A DNA stretch of 9,967 bases, taken from contig JBEULE010000039.1 in NCBI GenBank assembly GCA_041287495.1, positions 1-9,967 on the forward strand, read 5' to 3'. Below the pieces are notes generated by a model. It searched no databases. It was given only the letters and a program-made list of their open reading frames with translations, and was not told the DNA's origin. Every line of letters begins with the position of its first letter. Position 1 is the first letter of the stretch. The position numbers were made by a program, and so were the translations under genes. The DNA is from JAOABC01 sp041287495 (GTDB lineage: Bacteria; Aquificota; Aquificia; Aquificales; Hydrogenothermaceae). Below are positions 1 through 6,945 of the stretch, piece after piece.

Positions 1-119
1 TATGGTATGGAAATGTAAAACCGGAAGATGTTGAAGAGATAATACAAAAGCATATAATAGAAGGGCAACCTGTTGAAAGGTTGGTAGTTTCAAAAGGAAA
101 ACCACCAGGAATGTTTTAA
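1..119 (+). CDS. Thioredoxin-like [2Fe-2S] ferredoxin, C-terminal end (partial)
   Basis: This is the last 38 codons of a gene whose beginning lies left of the window; the frame starts at base 3 and ends with TAA at 117-119. The tail reads WYGNVKPEDVEEIIQKH, continues for about ten residues, then VVSKGKPPGMF. It closely resembles, as I remember it, the C-terminus of the Aquifex aeolicus thioredoxin-fold 2Fe-2S ferredoxin (Fd4), including the terminal GKPPGMF. Such proteins are soluble one-electron carriers with a cluster held by four cysteines. Those cysteines would lie in the missing part, so cluster binding cannot be verified here. queH follows after 2 nt, so the two genes probably share a transcript. 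A ferredoxin could plausibly supply electrons to QueH, but that is inference. NADH dehydrogenase NuoE-type subunits share the fold and are the main alternative. Confidence 0.8.
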   Translation, partial: WYGNVKPEDVEEIIQKHIIEGQPVERLVVSKGKPPGMF

Positions 120-121
120 AG

Positions 122-1366
122 ATGGAGAAAATTTTAGTCCATATATGTTGTGGAGTTGATAGTGTATATGCTTTAAGGTATATAAAGGAGCAGATGCCTA
201 CCGTAGAGCCGGTAGGCTTTTTTTATGACCCTAACATACATCCGGAGGAAGAGTATAATCTCCGCTGGATAGAAACAAAGAGAGTTTGTGATAGTTTAGG
301 TATAGAATGCATAAAAGGTGAGTATGAAGTTGATGTATGGATGGAGAAGGTTAAAGGGTATGAAAATGAGCCAGAGAGAGGAGAGAGATGTACCATCTGC
401 CATGATTTAAGACTTGAAAAGTCTGCCGAACTTGCTAAACAGATAGGTGCTAAGTACCTTACTACAGTCCTTATGATGAGCCCTAAAAAAGATTTTGATG
501 TTTTAAAAGAGATAGGTGAAAAAGTAGCTAAGAAATATAACATTGAGTTTGTCAGTTTTGATTTTAGGAAAAACGGTGGAACTGAAAAGATGAACATCCT
601 ATCCCGTCAATCTCAGCTTTACCATCAAAATTACTGTGGGTGTATATACGGACTTTTTGGTCAAAAGAAAAATGTAGAGTTTTATCCAGAGCTTGTCTCT
701 TTTAGTAAAGGAAGACTTGCCGGTTCAACTCAGGAACTCCTCTTTATAAAGCAGATAAGACTTTTTGCAGAAAATTTAGGATTAAACTGTTTTGAACAAG
801 AGTTCACATTTATAGGTTGGAGATTATTATCATCTATCCTAAAGGTAAATTCCAAGGAAATTTACCATAAGGTTTTACCTTACTCTACTTCTGTAAAAGG
901 AATTTTAAGAGATAAAGTAAAAGAGAAGATAGAGACAGAAGATAAAATTATCTACAAATTTCATAAATCTACTGTTGAAATTTGGAAGGTAGAAAACATA
1001 GATAACTTTCTTTGGGATAACCTTCGATACAACACAGACCCAGTTTTTATAGTTGATAGAGATTTAAATTTAGAAGATAAAATAGAAATTCAGTTAAGAA
1101 CGGAGTTTGACCCTAATTTAAAATCAAGAAATCTCATAATAGGAAATCTACATAGTCCTAAAAAAGAGTTTTTTTACGGAGATACCGATTACTACGGTAA
1201 AGGTGGATACAGTTCAGCAGATATTTTTTCTTTCATAGAAAAAAATATAGACCAGATAAAAGAAGGGGATTTATCCGTAGTTATATTTGGTGCAAACTAC
1301 TGTGGAAAAGTAGGGGAAAAGGTTTTTTATTCTCTCTCTAACAGAGAGACACTTTCTATATGGTGA
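122..1366 (+). CDS. queH: Epoxyqueuosine reductase QueH with a C-terminal extension
   Basis: QueH reduces epoxyqueuosine to queuosine at the wobble base of GUN-anticodon tRNAs (Tyr, His, Asn, Asp), using iron-sulfur chemistry; it is unrelated to QueG. Residues 1-180 carry the family signatures: the vicinal pair C9-C10 in HICCGVDS, GFFYDPNIHP at 32-41, C90 and C93 in ERCTICHDLR, and C172 and C174 in YCGCIYG. Typical QueH proteins are about 200 residues, such as Thermotoga's. This one has 414, and residues ~195-414 match no domain I can name. The ATG at 122 lies 2 nt after the ferredoxin stop with only a weak AGGA (107-110) upstream, suggesting coupling. A start further downstream is excluded because C9-C10 are essential. 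The 3' end overlaps the opposing rlmD-like gene by 40 nt. A terminator-like hairpin sits inside the early coding region. Family call is confident; the function of the extension is unknown. Confidence 0.9.
   Translation: MEKILVHICCGVDSVYALRYIKEQMPTVEPVGFFYDPNIHPEEEYNLRWIETKRVCDSLGIECIKGEYEVDVWMEKVKGYENEPERGERCTICHDLRLEKSAELAKQIGAKYLTTVLMMSPKKDFDVLKEIGEKVAKKYNIEFVSFDFRKNGGTEKMNILSRQSQLYHQNYCGCIYGLFGQKKNVEFYPELVSFSKGRLAGSTQELLFIKQIRLFAENLGLNCFEQEFTFIGWRLLSSILKVNSKEIYHKVLPYSTSVKGILRDKVKEKIETEDKIIYKFHKSTVEIWKVENIDNFLWDNLRYNTDPVFIVDRDLNLEDKIEIQLRTEFDPNLKSRNLIIGNLHSPKKEFFYGDTDYYGKGGYSSADIFSFIEKNIDQIKEGDLSVVIFGANYCGKVGEKVFYSLSNRETLSIW
196..224 (+). terminator. Intrinsic-terminator-like hairpin inside queH
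   Basis: GCCTACCG (196-203) pairs perfectly with CGGTAGGC (210-217) around a 6-nt loop, and seven T residues follow directly (218-224). This is a classical rho-independent terminator shape about 75 nt inside queH and about 80-105 nt past the ferredoxin stop codon. It could end ferredoxin transcripts when queH is not being translated, or it could be a by-product of the conserved PVGFF coding sequence. Function is unproven; the structure itself is plain. Confidence 0.5.
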
Positions 1367-2586
1367 GTGTTTGGAAACATATCTATCATACTTACAGATT
1401 TTAGTTTAAAACCATTACTTTCAAAATAGTTTATATCCCTTGCTAAAGTAGAAGGATTACAGGATATATATATCACATTTTTCAATCTATCTATCTTTGA
1501 TATGTTGTTTATAACTTCCTTACCTATTCCAGCTCTTGGTGGGTCAAAGATAACCGTATCTGGTTTAAAATCTAAGGCATACTTTATTCCTTTCTCTGCT
1601 TTTGCTTTCAAAAATTTTACATTCTTCAGACTATTATGTCCTACATTTGATTTAGCATCTTTTACTGCAGATTCGTTTGCCTCTATTCCTAAAACTTCTT
1701 TAACATAAAATCCAGAAGGAATAGAAAATGTCCCTACACCACAGTAAAAATCAAGTAATTTCTCCGGTTGCTTCTGGTTTAGTATCTCTTCCACTTTTTC
1801 TATCAATTTTGGAATCTGATACAGATTTACCTGAAAGAAACTATCTATAGATACCCTAAACTTATACTTATTTACCTGATAAAAAATAAATTTTTGACCT
1901 AAATCTATCCTGTTTTTTCCTGACTCAAAAGATACACCTTTTATATCTTCACTTACCTCCTCATTAATTATCTCTATCTTAGGTATAACGTTTAAAATCT
2001 GACTGTCTTCTGAAAATGTAAATTTTATAATTTTTTCATCTTTTTTATTAGAAAATATCTGTATGTTTGATGGTTGCAAACCATACTTAATTAAAAACTT
2101 TTTGATAGGTCTTATCAGCTGATTTATATCTTCCTTTAAAAGAAAACATTCCTCTATATCTACTGTTTGATGGGAGTCTCTTTTATAAAATCCGAAATTT
2201 TTACCGTCAAATTTAAACTGAACTCTATTCCTGTAATAAAATGGACTTTCAGAAGGGATAACCTCATCAATATCTATCTTTATCTTTCCTATTCTTAAAA
2301 GTTGTTCTTTTAGAATCTCTGTCTTAAATTTAAGCTGATTTGCGTAATCTGTATGCTGAAAATCACAACCACCACAAACTGTGTAGTATTTACACGGAGG
2401 ATTTATCCGTGTTTTACTTGGGTTTATTATATCTATAACTTCACATTCGTTGTAATCTTTTTTTTCTTTTGTAATTTTGACTTTTACCTCTTCTTCTGGT
2501 AATGTGTAAGGTACAAAACAAGGTTTAGAATCTAAAAATCCAATACCAAATCCACCATAAGCTAATTTTTCTATCTTTACTTTCAT
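1327..2586 (-). CDS. rlmD: 23S rRNA (uracil-5-)-methyltransferase, RlmD/RumA family
   Basis: This enzyme transfers methyl from SAM to C5 of a uridine, most likely in 23S rRNA. Residues 1-~55 form a TRAM-like RNA-binding domain (KLAYGGFGIG). A 4Fe-4S site is visible as C65, C71 and C74 (PCKYYTVCGGC) with C147 (EECFLL). The methyltransferase half has SFFQVN at 249-254, the SAM loop LLDFYCGVGTF at 277-287, and DPPRAG at 348-353. The catalytic nucleophile is C376 in SCNPSTLARD, and the general base is E411 in HIESVSLLER. At 419 residues it is close to the usual family length. The family also contains RlmC, RlmCD and TrmA-like members, so the target uridine cannot be fixed from sequence; the symbol is provisional. 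It is the last gene of the minus-strand operon, 6 nt after the lipoprotein gene, with a weak Shine-Dalgarno sequence, and overlaps the end of queH tail-to-tail. Confidence 0.88.
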   Translation of the reverse strand: MKVKIEKLAYGGFGIGFLDSKPCFVPYTLPEEEVKVKITKEKKDYNECEVIDIINPSKTRINPPCKYYTVCGGCDFQHTDYANQLKFKTEILKEQLLRIGKIKIDIDEVIPSESPFYYRNRVQFKFDGKNFGFYKRDSHQTVDIEECFLLKEDINQLIRPIKKFLIKYGLQPSNIQIFSNKKDEKIIKFTFSEDSQILNVIPKIEIINEEVSEDIKGVSFESGKNRIDLGQKFIFYQVNKYKFRVSIDSFFQVNLYQIPKLIEKVEEILNQKQPEKLLDFYCGVGTFSIPSGFYVKEVLGIEANESAVKDAKSNVGHNSLKNVKFLKAKAEKGIKYALDFKPDTVIFDPPRAGIGKEVINNISKIDRLKNVIYISCNPSTLARDINYFESNGFKLKSVSMIDMFPNTHHIESVSLLERE

Positions 2587-2592
2587 CTCTAC

Positions 2593-3489
2593 TTATTTTA
2601 CCTCTACTGGTATACTTTTATTGTTAGCTTTGTCTACGGCATAAATTGTGTAAGTATCTCCTTCTTTGTAATCTCTGTCTGTAAAGTAATAACTTTTTAT
2701 AGGTGTCTCTATAATTGGTTTACCATTTTTGTATATTAAATAGCCTACCACATCTTTAGAATCACTTTCCTGCCATATTAAAGTAGCTGAACCGTCTTCA
2801 TTTTCTATGACTTTTATGTTTTTGGGCGGATTTGGAGGAAATGTATCTCTATACTCTATACATACAGTTTTTGAGAAATCTGTTTCTATATTCTTCGATA
2901 TATAAACTGTGTAGTAATAACAGTAAGTTTTTCCATTTTCTACTTCTGTGTCTAAGTACTCTCCCTCTATCTGTTTGTAGATATTGACTGTAAACTGCTG
3001 AGAAGAGTTAACTTTGTATAGATTTATTAAATCTCTGTTTTGATGCTTTATAAGGACTCCTTCATTTGTATTGGTAAGTTTTAAAGCCGGTAAATTATAG
3101 TTATCTATTTTTACAGGTAGTATACATACTTTGTCAGATATTTTACTTCTTTTTTTCTTAGTATTTACTATAATCTGATAACAATTTTCTCCATCTGAAA
3201 GTTGGTCGAAGAACCAGTATTGAGTTCCTTCGTTTTTTATGTCTTCCTCATAAGGTCTGTTATCTTTATATATCTCAAATTGAAAATTTTCTTGTATTTT
3301 TCTACCATCTTTATATATTCCTGGGTATTCAAAAACTATCAAACCAAACTTACCTATCTGCCTTACTGATATATCTTTTACCGGAGCTGGTTCATCTGTA
3401 GGTGGAGGTTTTAGATCTCCTTTTACCCCACAGGAAATTATAAAGCCGGTTATGGCAATAGCAGAAACTGTTTTAAATACTGTTTTCAA
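2593..3489 (-). CDS. Lipoprotein with LptM-like N-terminus and fibronectin type III-like domain
   Basis: The first 20 residues form a lipoprotein signal peptide (K2 and K6, hydrophobic stretch, lipobox IISC with the lipidated cysteine at C20). The mature start CGVKGDLKPPP resembles the short motif of LptM/YifL-type lipoproteins (CGxKGPLxxP), small proteins linked to maturation of the LPS translocon. The next ~190 residues are beta-rich, perhaps two beta-sandwich units at ~33-125 and ~130-212. Residues 218-298 look like a fibronectin type III domain (PPNPPKNIKV, ATLIWQES, VGYLIYKNG, YTIYAVDKANN). Glycine after C20 gives no inner-membrane retention signal, so the outer membrane is likely. The start is TTG inside the last codons of kdsA (17-nt overlap), supported by a good GAGGGAG upstream; I see no ATG alternative that keeps the signal peptide. 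Pairing with kdsA suggests an envelope or LPS role, but this is inference. Confidence 0.75.
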   Translation of the reverse strand: MKTVFKTVSAIAITGFIISCGVKGDLKPPPTDEPAPVKDISVRQIGKFGLIVFEYPGIYKDGRKIQENFQFEIYKDNRPYEEDIKNEGTQYWFFDQLSDGENCYQIIVNTKKKRSKISDKVCILPVKIDNYNLPALKLTNTNEGVLIKHQNRDLINLYKVNSSQQFTVNIYKQIEGEYLDTEVENGKTYCYYYTVYISKNIETDFSKTVCIEYRDTFPPNPPKNIKVIENEDGSATLIWQESDSKDVVGYLIYKNGKPIIETPIKSYYFTDRDYKEGDTYTIYAVDKANNKSIPVEVK

Positions 3490-4255
3490 TTACAAACTCC
3501 CTCAATTTTAAGAGTTTTCTTATTATATCTGGAAAATCTTTTAGAGGTATCTGATTTGGTCCATCTGATAAGGCTTTAGATGGGTCTGGATGGGTTTCAA
3601 AAAACAGTCCATCTACTCCCACACTTACAGCAGCTTTTGCAAGTGGATAGGCAAATTCCCTCTGTCCGGAAGATGCTGTTCCAAGACCTCCAGGAATCTG
3701 TACACTGTGGGTTGCATCGTATATAACCGGAGCATACTGTCTCATTATTGGAAGACTTCTAAAATCAACTACAAGATTGTTATATCCAAAAGTTGTTCCT
3801 CTCTCCGTTAGATAAAATTTATCACAACCAGCTGCTTTTAACTTCTCCACTATATTTTTTGTGTCCCAAGGAGCCAAAAACTGACCTTTTTTAACATTTA
3901 CCTCTCTACCAGTTTGTCCAGCAGCGATAAGTAAATCTGTCTGTCTACATAAGAATGCAGGTATCTGGATGATATCTACCACTTGTGCTACTTCTTTTGC
4001 CTGATAACTTTCATGGATATCTGTTAAAACAGGTAGATTGAATTTACTTTTTACTTCCTCTAAAACTTGAAGTCCAAATTCAAGACCATGTCCCCTAAAA
4101 GAGTTAATACTACTTCTGTTAGCTTTATCAAATGAAGATTTAAATACAAATCTTATATCAGAAAACTCATCCTGAAGTTTCCTTAGAACTTCTGCAACTT
4201 CAAAACATATCTCTCTGCTTTCTATCACACATGGACCGGCTATTACTGTAAACAT
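3473..4255 (-). CDS. kdsA: 3-deoxy-D-manno-octulosonate 8-phosphate synthase (KDO-8-P synthase)
   Basis: KdsA condenses phosphoenolpyruvate with arabinose-5-phosphate to make KDO-8-phosphate, the committed step for the inner-core sugar of LPS; it is cytoplasmic. The TIM-barrel protein begins MFTVIAGPCVIES and has full length (260 residues). The metal-dependent class is recognisable: C9, H183 (DATHSVQ), E220 (FFETHPDP) and D231 (LSDGPNQ). These match the Aquifex aeolicus ligands Cys11, His185, Glu222 and Asp233 with a constant offset of two. The substrate-loop signatures KSSFDKANR (39-47) and RGHG (54-57) are present. The ATG is preceded by GAGGT at a 6-nt distance. A 46-nt gap separates it from the upstream GH15 gene, the widest inside this operon, and its end overlaps the lipoprotein gene. 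It is strong evidence for an LPS-bearing envelope. Confidence 0.96.
   Translation of the reverse strand: MFTVIAGPCVIESREICFEVAEVLRKLQDEFSDIRFVFKSSFDKANRSSINSFRGHGLEFGLQVLEEVKSKFNLPVLTDIHESYQAKEVAQVVDIIQIPAFLCRQTDLLIAAGQTGREVNVKKGQFLAPWDTKNIVEKLKAAGCDKFYLTERGTTFGYNNLVVDFRSLPIMRQYAPVIYDATHSVQIPGGLGTASSGQREFAYPLAKAAVSVGVDGLFFETHPDPSKALSDGPNQIPLKDFPDIIRKLLKLREFVIENSI
3497..3503 (-). promoter_or_regulatory. Ribosome binding site fixing the TTG start of the lipoprotein gene
   Basis: On the minus strand this reads GAGGGAG, 7 nt before the TTG at 3489-3487. It lies inside the kdsA coding sequence, so ribosomes finishing kdsA would re-expose or restart near it. It supports TTG as the true start despite the overlap. 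Confidence 0.6.
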
Positions 4256-4301
4256 GTTAAAACCTCTATAAAAGTAGTTTCTAATAAAATATACATTTTT
4301 T

Positions 4302-6224
4302 CTATTCTTTGTGGAGTTTTTTATTTAACTTTTGGATTGAGTAAACAAAGGAAGCATGGGACCATGTTAATGGACATACAGAGAGTGGTTCTCCGGATAT
4401 AGGATCATACTGCTCTGCCAAAAGCCCTGCCTGACTTTTTCTCTTTACTACCCAATTTATTAAATCCATAGCTTTATCTATCCTCTCTTGTTCTATATAC
4501 CAGTTTGCAAGCCATAGAGTTGTTATTATCCAAGGATTTCCTGGAAATTTATCAGAAACTTTATGGTAGTAGTCATTTTCATATCTTGCCAATCCTCCGA
4601 TACCTTCTTTTATCCACAGTTTTTCTTCTATCTGCCTAACTGTGTTTTCCATACGGTAATCATCAGCAGATACTACTCCAAATTCATAGAGAAGTAATAA
4701 ACTACTTTCTACGGTTTTATCCTTTGTGAAACTTCCATCTTTGTTTAAGTATATACCTCTTAAAAATCTTCCAGACTCTTCATCATACAGATATTTAAGA
4801 ATAGCTTCTTTTATTTTTTCTGCCGTTTCTCTGTATTTTAAACTTTCCGACCTGTTTCCAACAAGTTTTGCTAAGTTGGATGCAGATATTAATCCAGCGT
4901 AAACCGTTGCAGATGTGTAAGTGAAAATACCTCTTCTCTCTTCCCAAAGGTCATAACTAGGTTCAGGTAAATTAGTTTTAGGGTTTATATATCTACACAT
5001 AAATTCAGATGCCTTTTTTACAAAACCATTGTACATGTAATCTACAAACTCTACATCTTTACTGTTTAGATAATGATTGTATAAAGCTACTATTACTAAA
5101 CTTGTCTCATCTTCCTGTATTGGAAGCTGATAATTTTCTTCTTCATCACACCAAGGATGCCAACTAGACCCTGCTGTTCCGTCTGGTGAGTATTTATGTA
5201 ATAAAAATCCTTCGTCAGTTATATGTTTTTTACAGAATTTAAAAAAGTTTTTTGTTAAATTTGTATACCCGGCATTATCCAGTGGAATTGATATAAAGGC
5301 TCCATCTCTTGGCCAGAGATAGCTATAGTGGTCTTTATTAAACTTATAAATAGATGTATCATTTGCTGCAACAACTGCACCATTGTTGTCAAAATGTGCC
5401 CTTGTTATGAGAAGACTTCTGTAGTATAGATTTATCATTTCCAACGGAATAGGTGAAGTTATAACTTTTTTTGTATTGACCCAGAAGTTCCAAAAATCTT
5501 CAGTTTCTTCCATTAGATGTTCAAGACCTTCCTGCTCAACTCTGTTTTTTAGTTTCTGTATCTCGTCGTAGTTTTCTCCTACGATGTGATAGTAATAGAC
5601 GGTTTTAGACCCTGATGGTTCTAAATTTCCCTCTATACACCAAGCTGAATCTATCTCCCCTTGCATAATCTTAGTTTTCTTTAAATTTCCTTCCTCTATT
5701 TCCTTCCAAGAGCCGTATAAATGGTTTCTCTTTGAAGTTGTATAGGTAAAACCATCATTTTCAGAAGATATAAATATGTAAGTCTGTCCTTTATAGTGTA
5801 TAAGTCCCTTCAATTTAGGGTCATAGTAGGCTGTGTTTCCTATATCTGACTCATTTAAGTTAAAGCTGTGGTAAAAGCAGATTTTATAATCTATATTCTT
5901 GTCCTTTAAATTTTTAATCTCTATTCTGTGTATCAAAATATCAAGATATTTATGGATTGTAGCTGTTATATTTAAGTTTATTCCTAAATTTTCGTTAGTA
6001 GCTTTTATATCTGCAACTAAGCTTTTTTCCCTATATGAGAACTTTATATTCCAGCTATCATCTATCCAGCTAAAATTTTCGCCAGCCCATATGCCGATAG
6101 ATATTGGATTAGAGTTTAGATGGTTATACATTCCAACATAAGGAAAGTAATAATCTCTTATAGTTATATGAGAATCCATATTTATAAAGAATTTACCATT
6201 ACTTAAAACTATCTCTCTTTTCAT
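4302..6224 (-). CDS. Glycoside hydrolase family 15 protein (glucoamylase-like)
   Basis: GH15 enzymes release glucose from non-reducing ends of alpha-glucans or related sugars by inversion. Residues 1-~250 match the beta-sandwich domain found in prokaryotic members; ~255-640 form the (alpha/alpha)6 barrel. Diagnostic motifs are YSYLWPRDGAF (300-310), EDETSLVIVALY (371-382), PSYDLWEERRG (422-432) containing the presumed catalytic acid (E428/E429), and LLAEQYDPISGEP (601-613) with the presumed base E604. No signal peptide is visible, so it should work in the cytoplasm, on glycogen, maltodextrins or possibly trehalose; substrate cannot be read from sequence because some GH15 proteins are trehalases or dextran-acting. 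Its ATG lies 26 nt inside the end of rluB and is backed by a strong AAAGGAG. It sits between RNA-modification genes and kdsA with no other sugar gene nearby apart from kdsA. Confidence 0.88.
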   Translation of the reverse strand: MKREIVLSNGKFFINMDSHITIRDYYFPYVGMYNHLNSNPISIGIWAGENFSWIDDSWNIKFSYREKSLVADIKATNENLGINLNITATIHKYLDILIHRIEIKNLKDKNIDYKICFYHSFNLNESDIGNTAYYDPKLKGLIHYKGQTYIFISSENDGFTYTTSKRNHLYGSWKEIEEGNLKKTKIMQGEIDSAWCIEGNLEPSGSKTVYYYHIVGENYDEIQKLKNRVEQEGLEHLMEETEDFWNFWVNTKKVITSPIPLEMINLYYRSLLITRAHFDNNGAVVAANDTSIYKFNKDHYSYLWPRDGAFISIPLDNAGYTNLTKNFFKFCKKHITDEGFLLHKYSPDGTAGSSWHPWCDEEENYQLPIQEDETSLVIVALYNHYLNSKDVEFVDYMYNGFVKKASEFMCRYINPKTNLPEPSYDLWEERRGIFTYTSATVYAGLISASNLAKLVGNRSESLKYRETAEKIKEAILKYLYDEESGRFLRGIYLNKDGSFTKDKTVESSLLLLYEFGVVSADDYRMENTVRQIEEKLWIKEGIGGLARYENDYYHKVSDKFPGNPWIITTLWLANWYIEQERIDKAMDLINWVVKRKSQAGLLAEQYDPISGEPLSVCPLTWSHASFVYSIQKLNKKLHKE

Positions 6225-6945
6225 GGCTCTCCTTTACTAAACTTAAAATGGTAGATTTTGGGATATACTCATACTCTTTAGGTTTTAGCTTACCGATATG
6301 TATATTACCTATTTTAACCCTGATTAATCTTAAAACTTTATAACCAAACGCTTGAAAGTACCTTCTAAGTATCCTTTTCTTTCCACTGTGAATTTTCACT
6401 TCTATCCATATAGAATTTTTCTCTTTTTTTAGTATTTTTATATAGTCCGGCTTAAAAAAACCATCTTCAAGTTCTATACCTTTTTTCATCTTCTCAAATT
6501 TCTCTTCATCTACTATACCCTGAAGCTGTAAGATATACTCTTTCTTTATATCATGTTTTGGATGGGTAATTTTATAAGCTATATCACCGTCATTTGTAAG
6601 TAATAAAAGCCCTTCACTATCATAGTCTAATCTACCTGCCGGGAATACTCTCTCTTCTATTCCCACTTCTTGAAGTAAATCTGTTAATGTTTTTCTACCG
6701 AATTTATCTTTACCAAGTTCAGATAGATATCCTCTAGGTTTGTATATCTTTATGTAAACTTTCTTCTCCTGTGGTTTTACTTGTTTACCTTCAACTTCTA
6801 TAGTATCTTTTGTAGGATCAACCTTAAAACCAAGGTCTTTAACAACCTCTCCGTTTACTCTCACTTTACCTTCTTGTATAAGTTGGTCAGCCTTTCTCCT
6901 TGAAGTGACTCCAGCTTGGGAAAGAAATTTGTTTAACCTTATCAT
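6199..6945 (-). CDS. rluB: Ribosomal large-subunit pseudouridine synthase, RsuA/RluB family
   Basis: This family converts a specific uridine in rRNA to pseudouridine. Residues 1-~48 are an S4 RNA-binding domain (RLNKFLSQAGVTSRRKADQL, then GKVRVNG). The catalytic domain has KPRGYL at 69-74 and the signature GRLDYDSEGLLLLTNDG (104-120), in which D107 is the catalytic aspartate. Later motifs include THPKHDIKKEYIL and GKKRILRRYFQAFGYKVLRLIRVKIG. Length (248) fits RluB-type enzymes from A+T-rich bacteria. RsuA (16S) and RluB (23S U2605 region) are hard to separate by eye, so the symbol is the usual annotation rather than proof. Its ATG shares an ATGA with the stop of rsmG (4-nt overlap) and has no convincing Shine-Dalgarno, which points to translational coupling. 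Being beside rsmG, another rRNA modifier, fits a ribosome-maturation cluster. Confidence 0.88.
   Translation of the reverse strand: MIRLNKFLSQAGVTSRRKADQLIQEGKVRVNGEVVKDLGFKVDPTKDTIEVEGKQVKPQEKKVYIKIYKPRGYLSELGKDKFGRKTLTDLLQEVGIEERVFPAGRLDYDSEGLLLLTNDGDIAYKITHPKHDIKKEYILQLQGIVDEEKFEKMKKGIELEDGFFKPDYIKILKKEKNSIWIEVKIHSGKKRILRRYFQAFGYKVLRLIRVKIGNIHIGKLKPKEYEYIPKSTILSLVKESHEKRDSFK
6229..6235 (-). promoter_or_regulatory. Strong ribosome binding site of the GH15 gene
   Basis: AAAGGAG on the minus strand, 4 nt before the ATG at 6224-6222. It lies within the rluB coding region and decides the start of the GH15 protein, confirming the 26-nt gene overlap. Confidence 0.65.

Noticed and set aside
223..597. 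A 124-codon minus-strand open frame inside queH
   Set aside because: It is antisense to conserved QueH motifs and low in complexity (Ser, Phe and Leu rich), as expected of a shadow frame in A+T-rich DNA.
1333..1349. Hairpin TCTCTCT/AGAGAGA with a 3-nt loop in the queH-rlmD overlap, as a bidirectional terminator
   Set aside because: The stem is only 7 bp of simple CT/GA repeat, and neither strand has a T-tract after it.
5236..5262. A/T-only imperfect inverted repeat (AATTTAAAAAAG with TTTTTTGTTAAATT)
   Set aside because: It lies in the conserved coding region of the GH15 gene and is explained by Lys/Phe codons in an A+T-rich genome.
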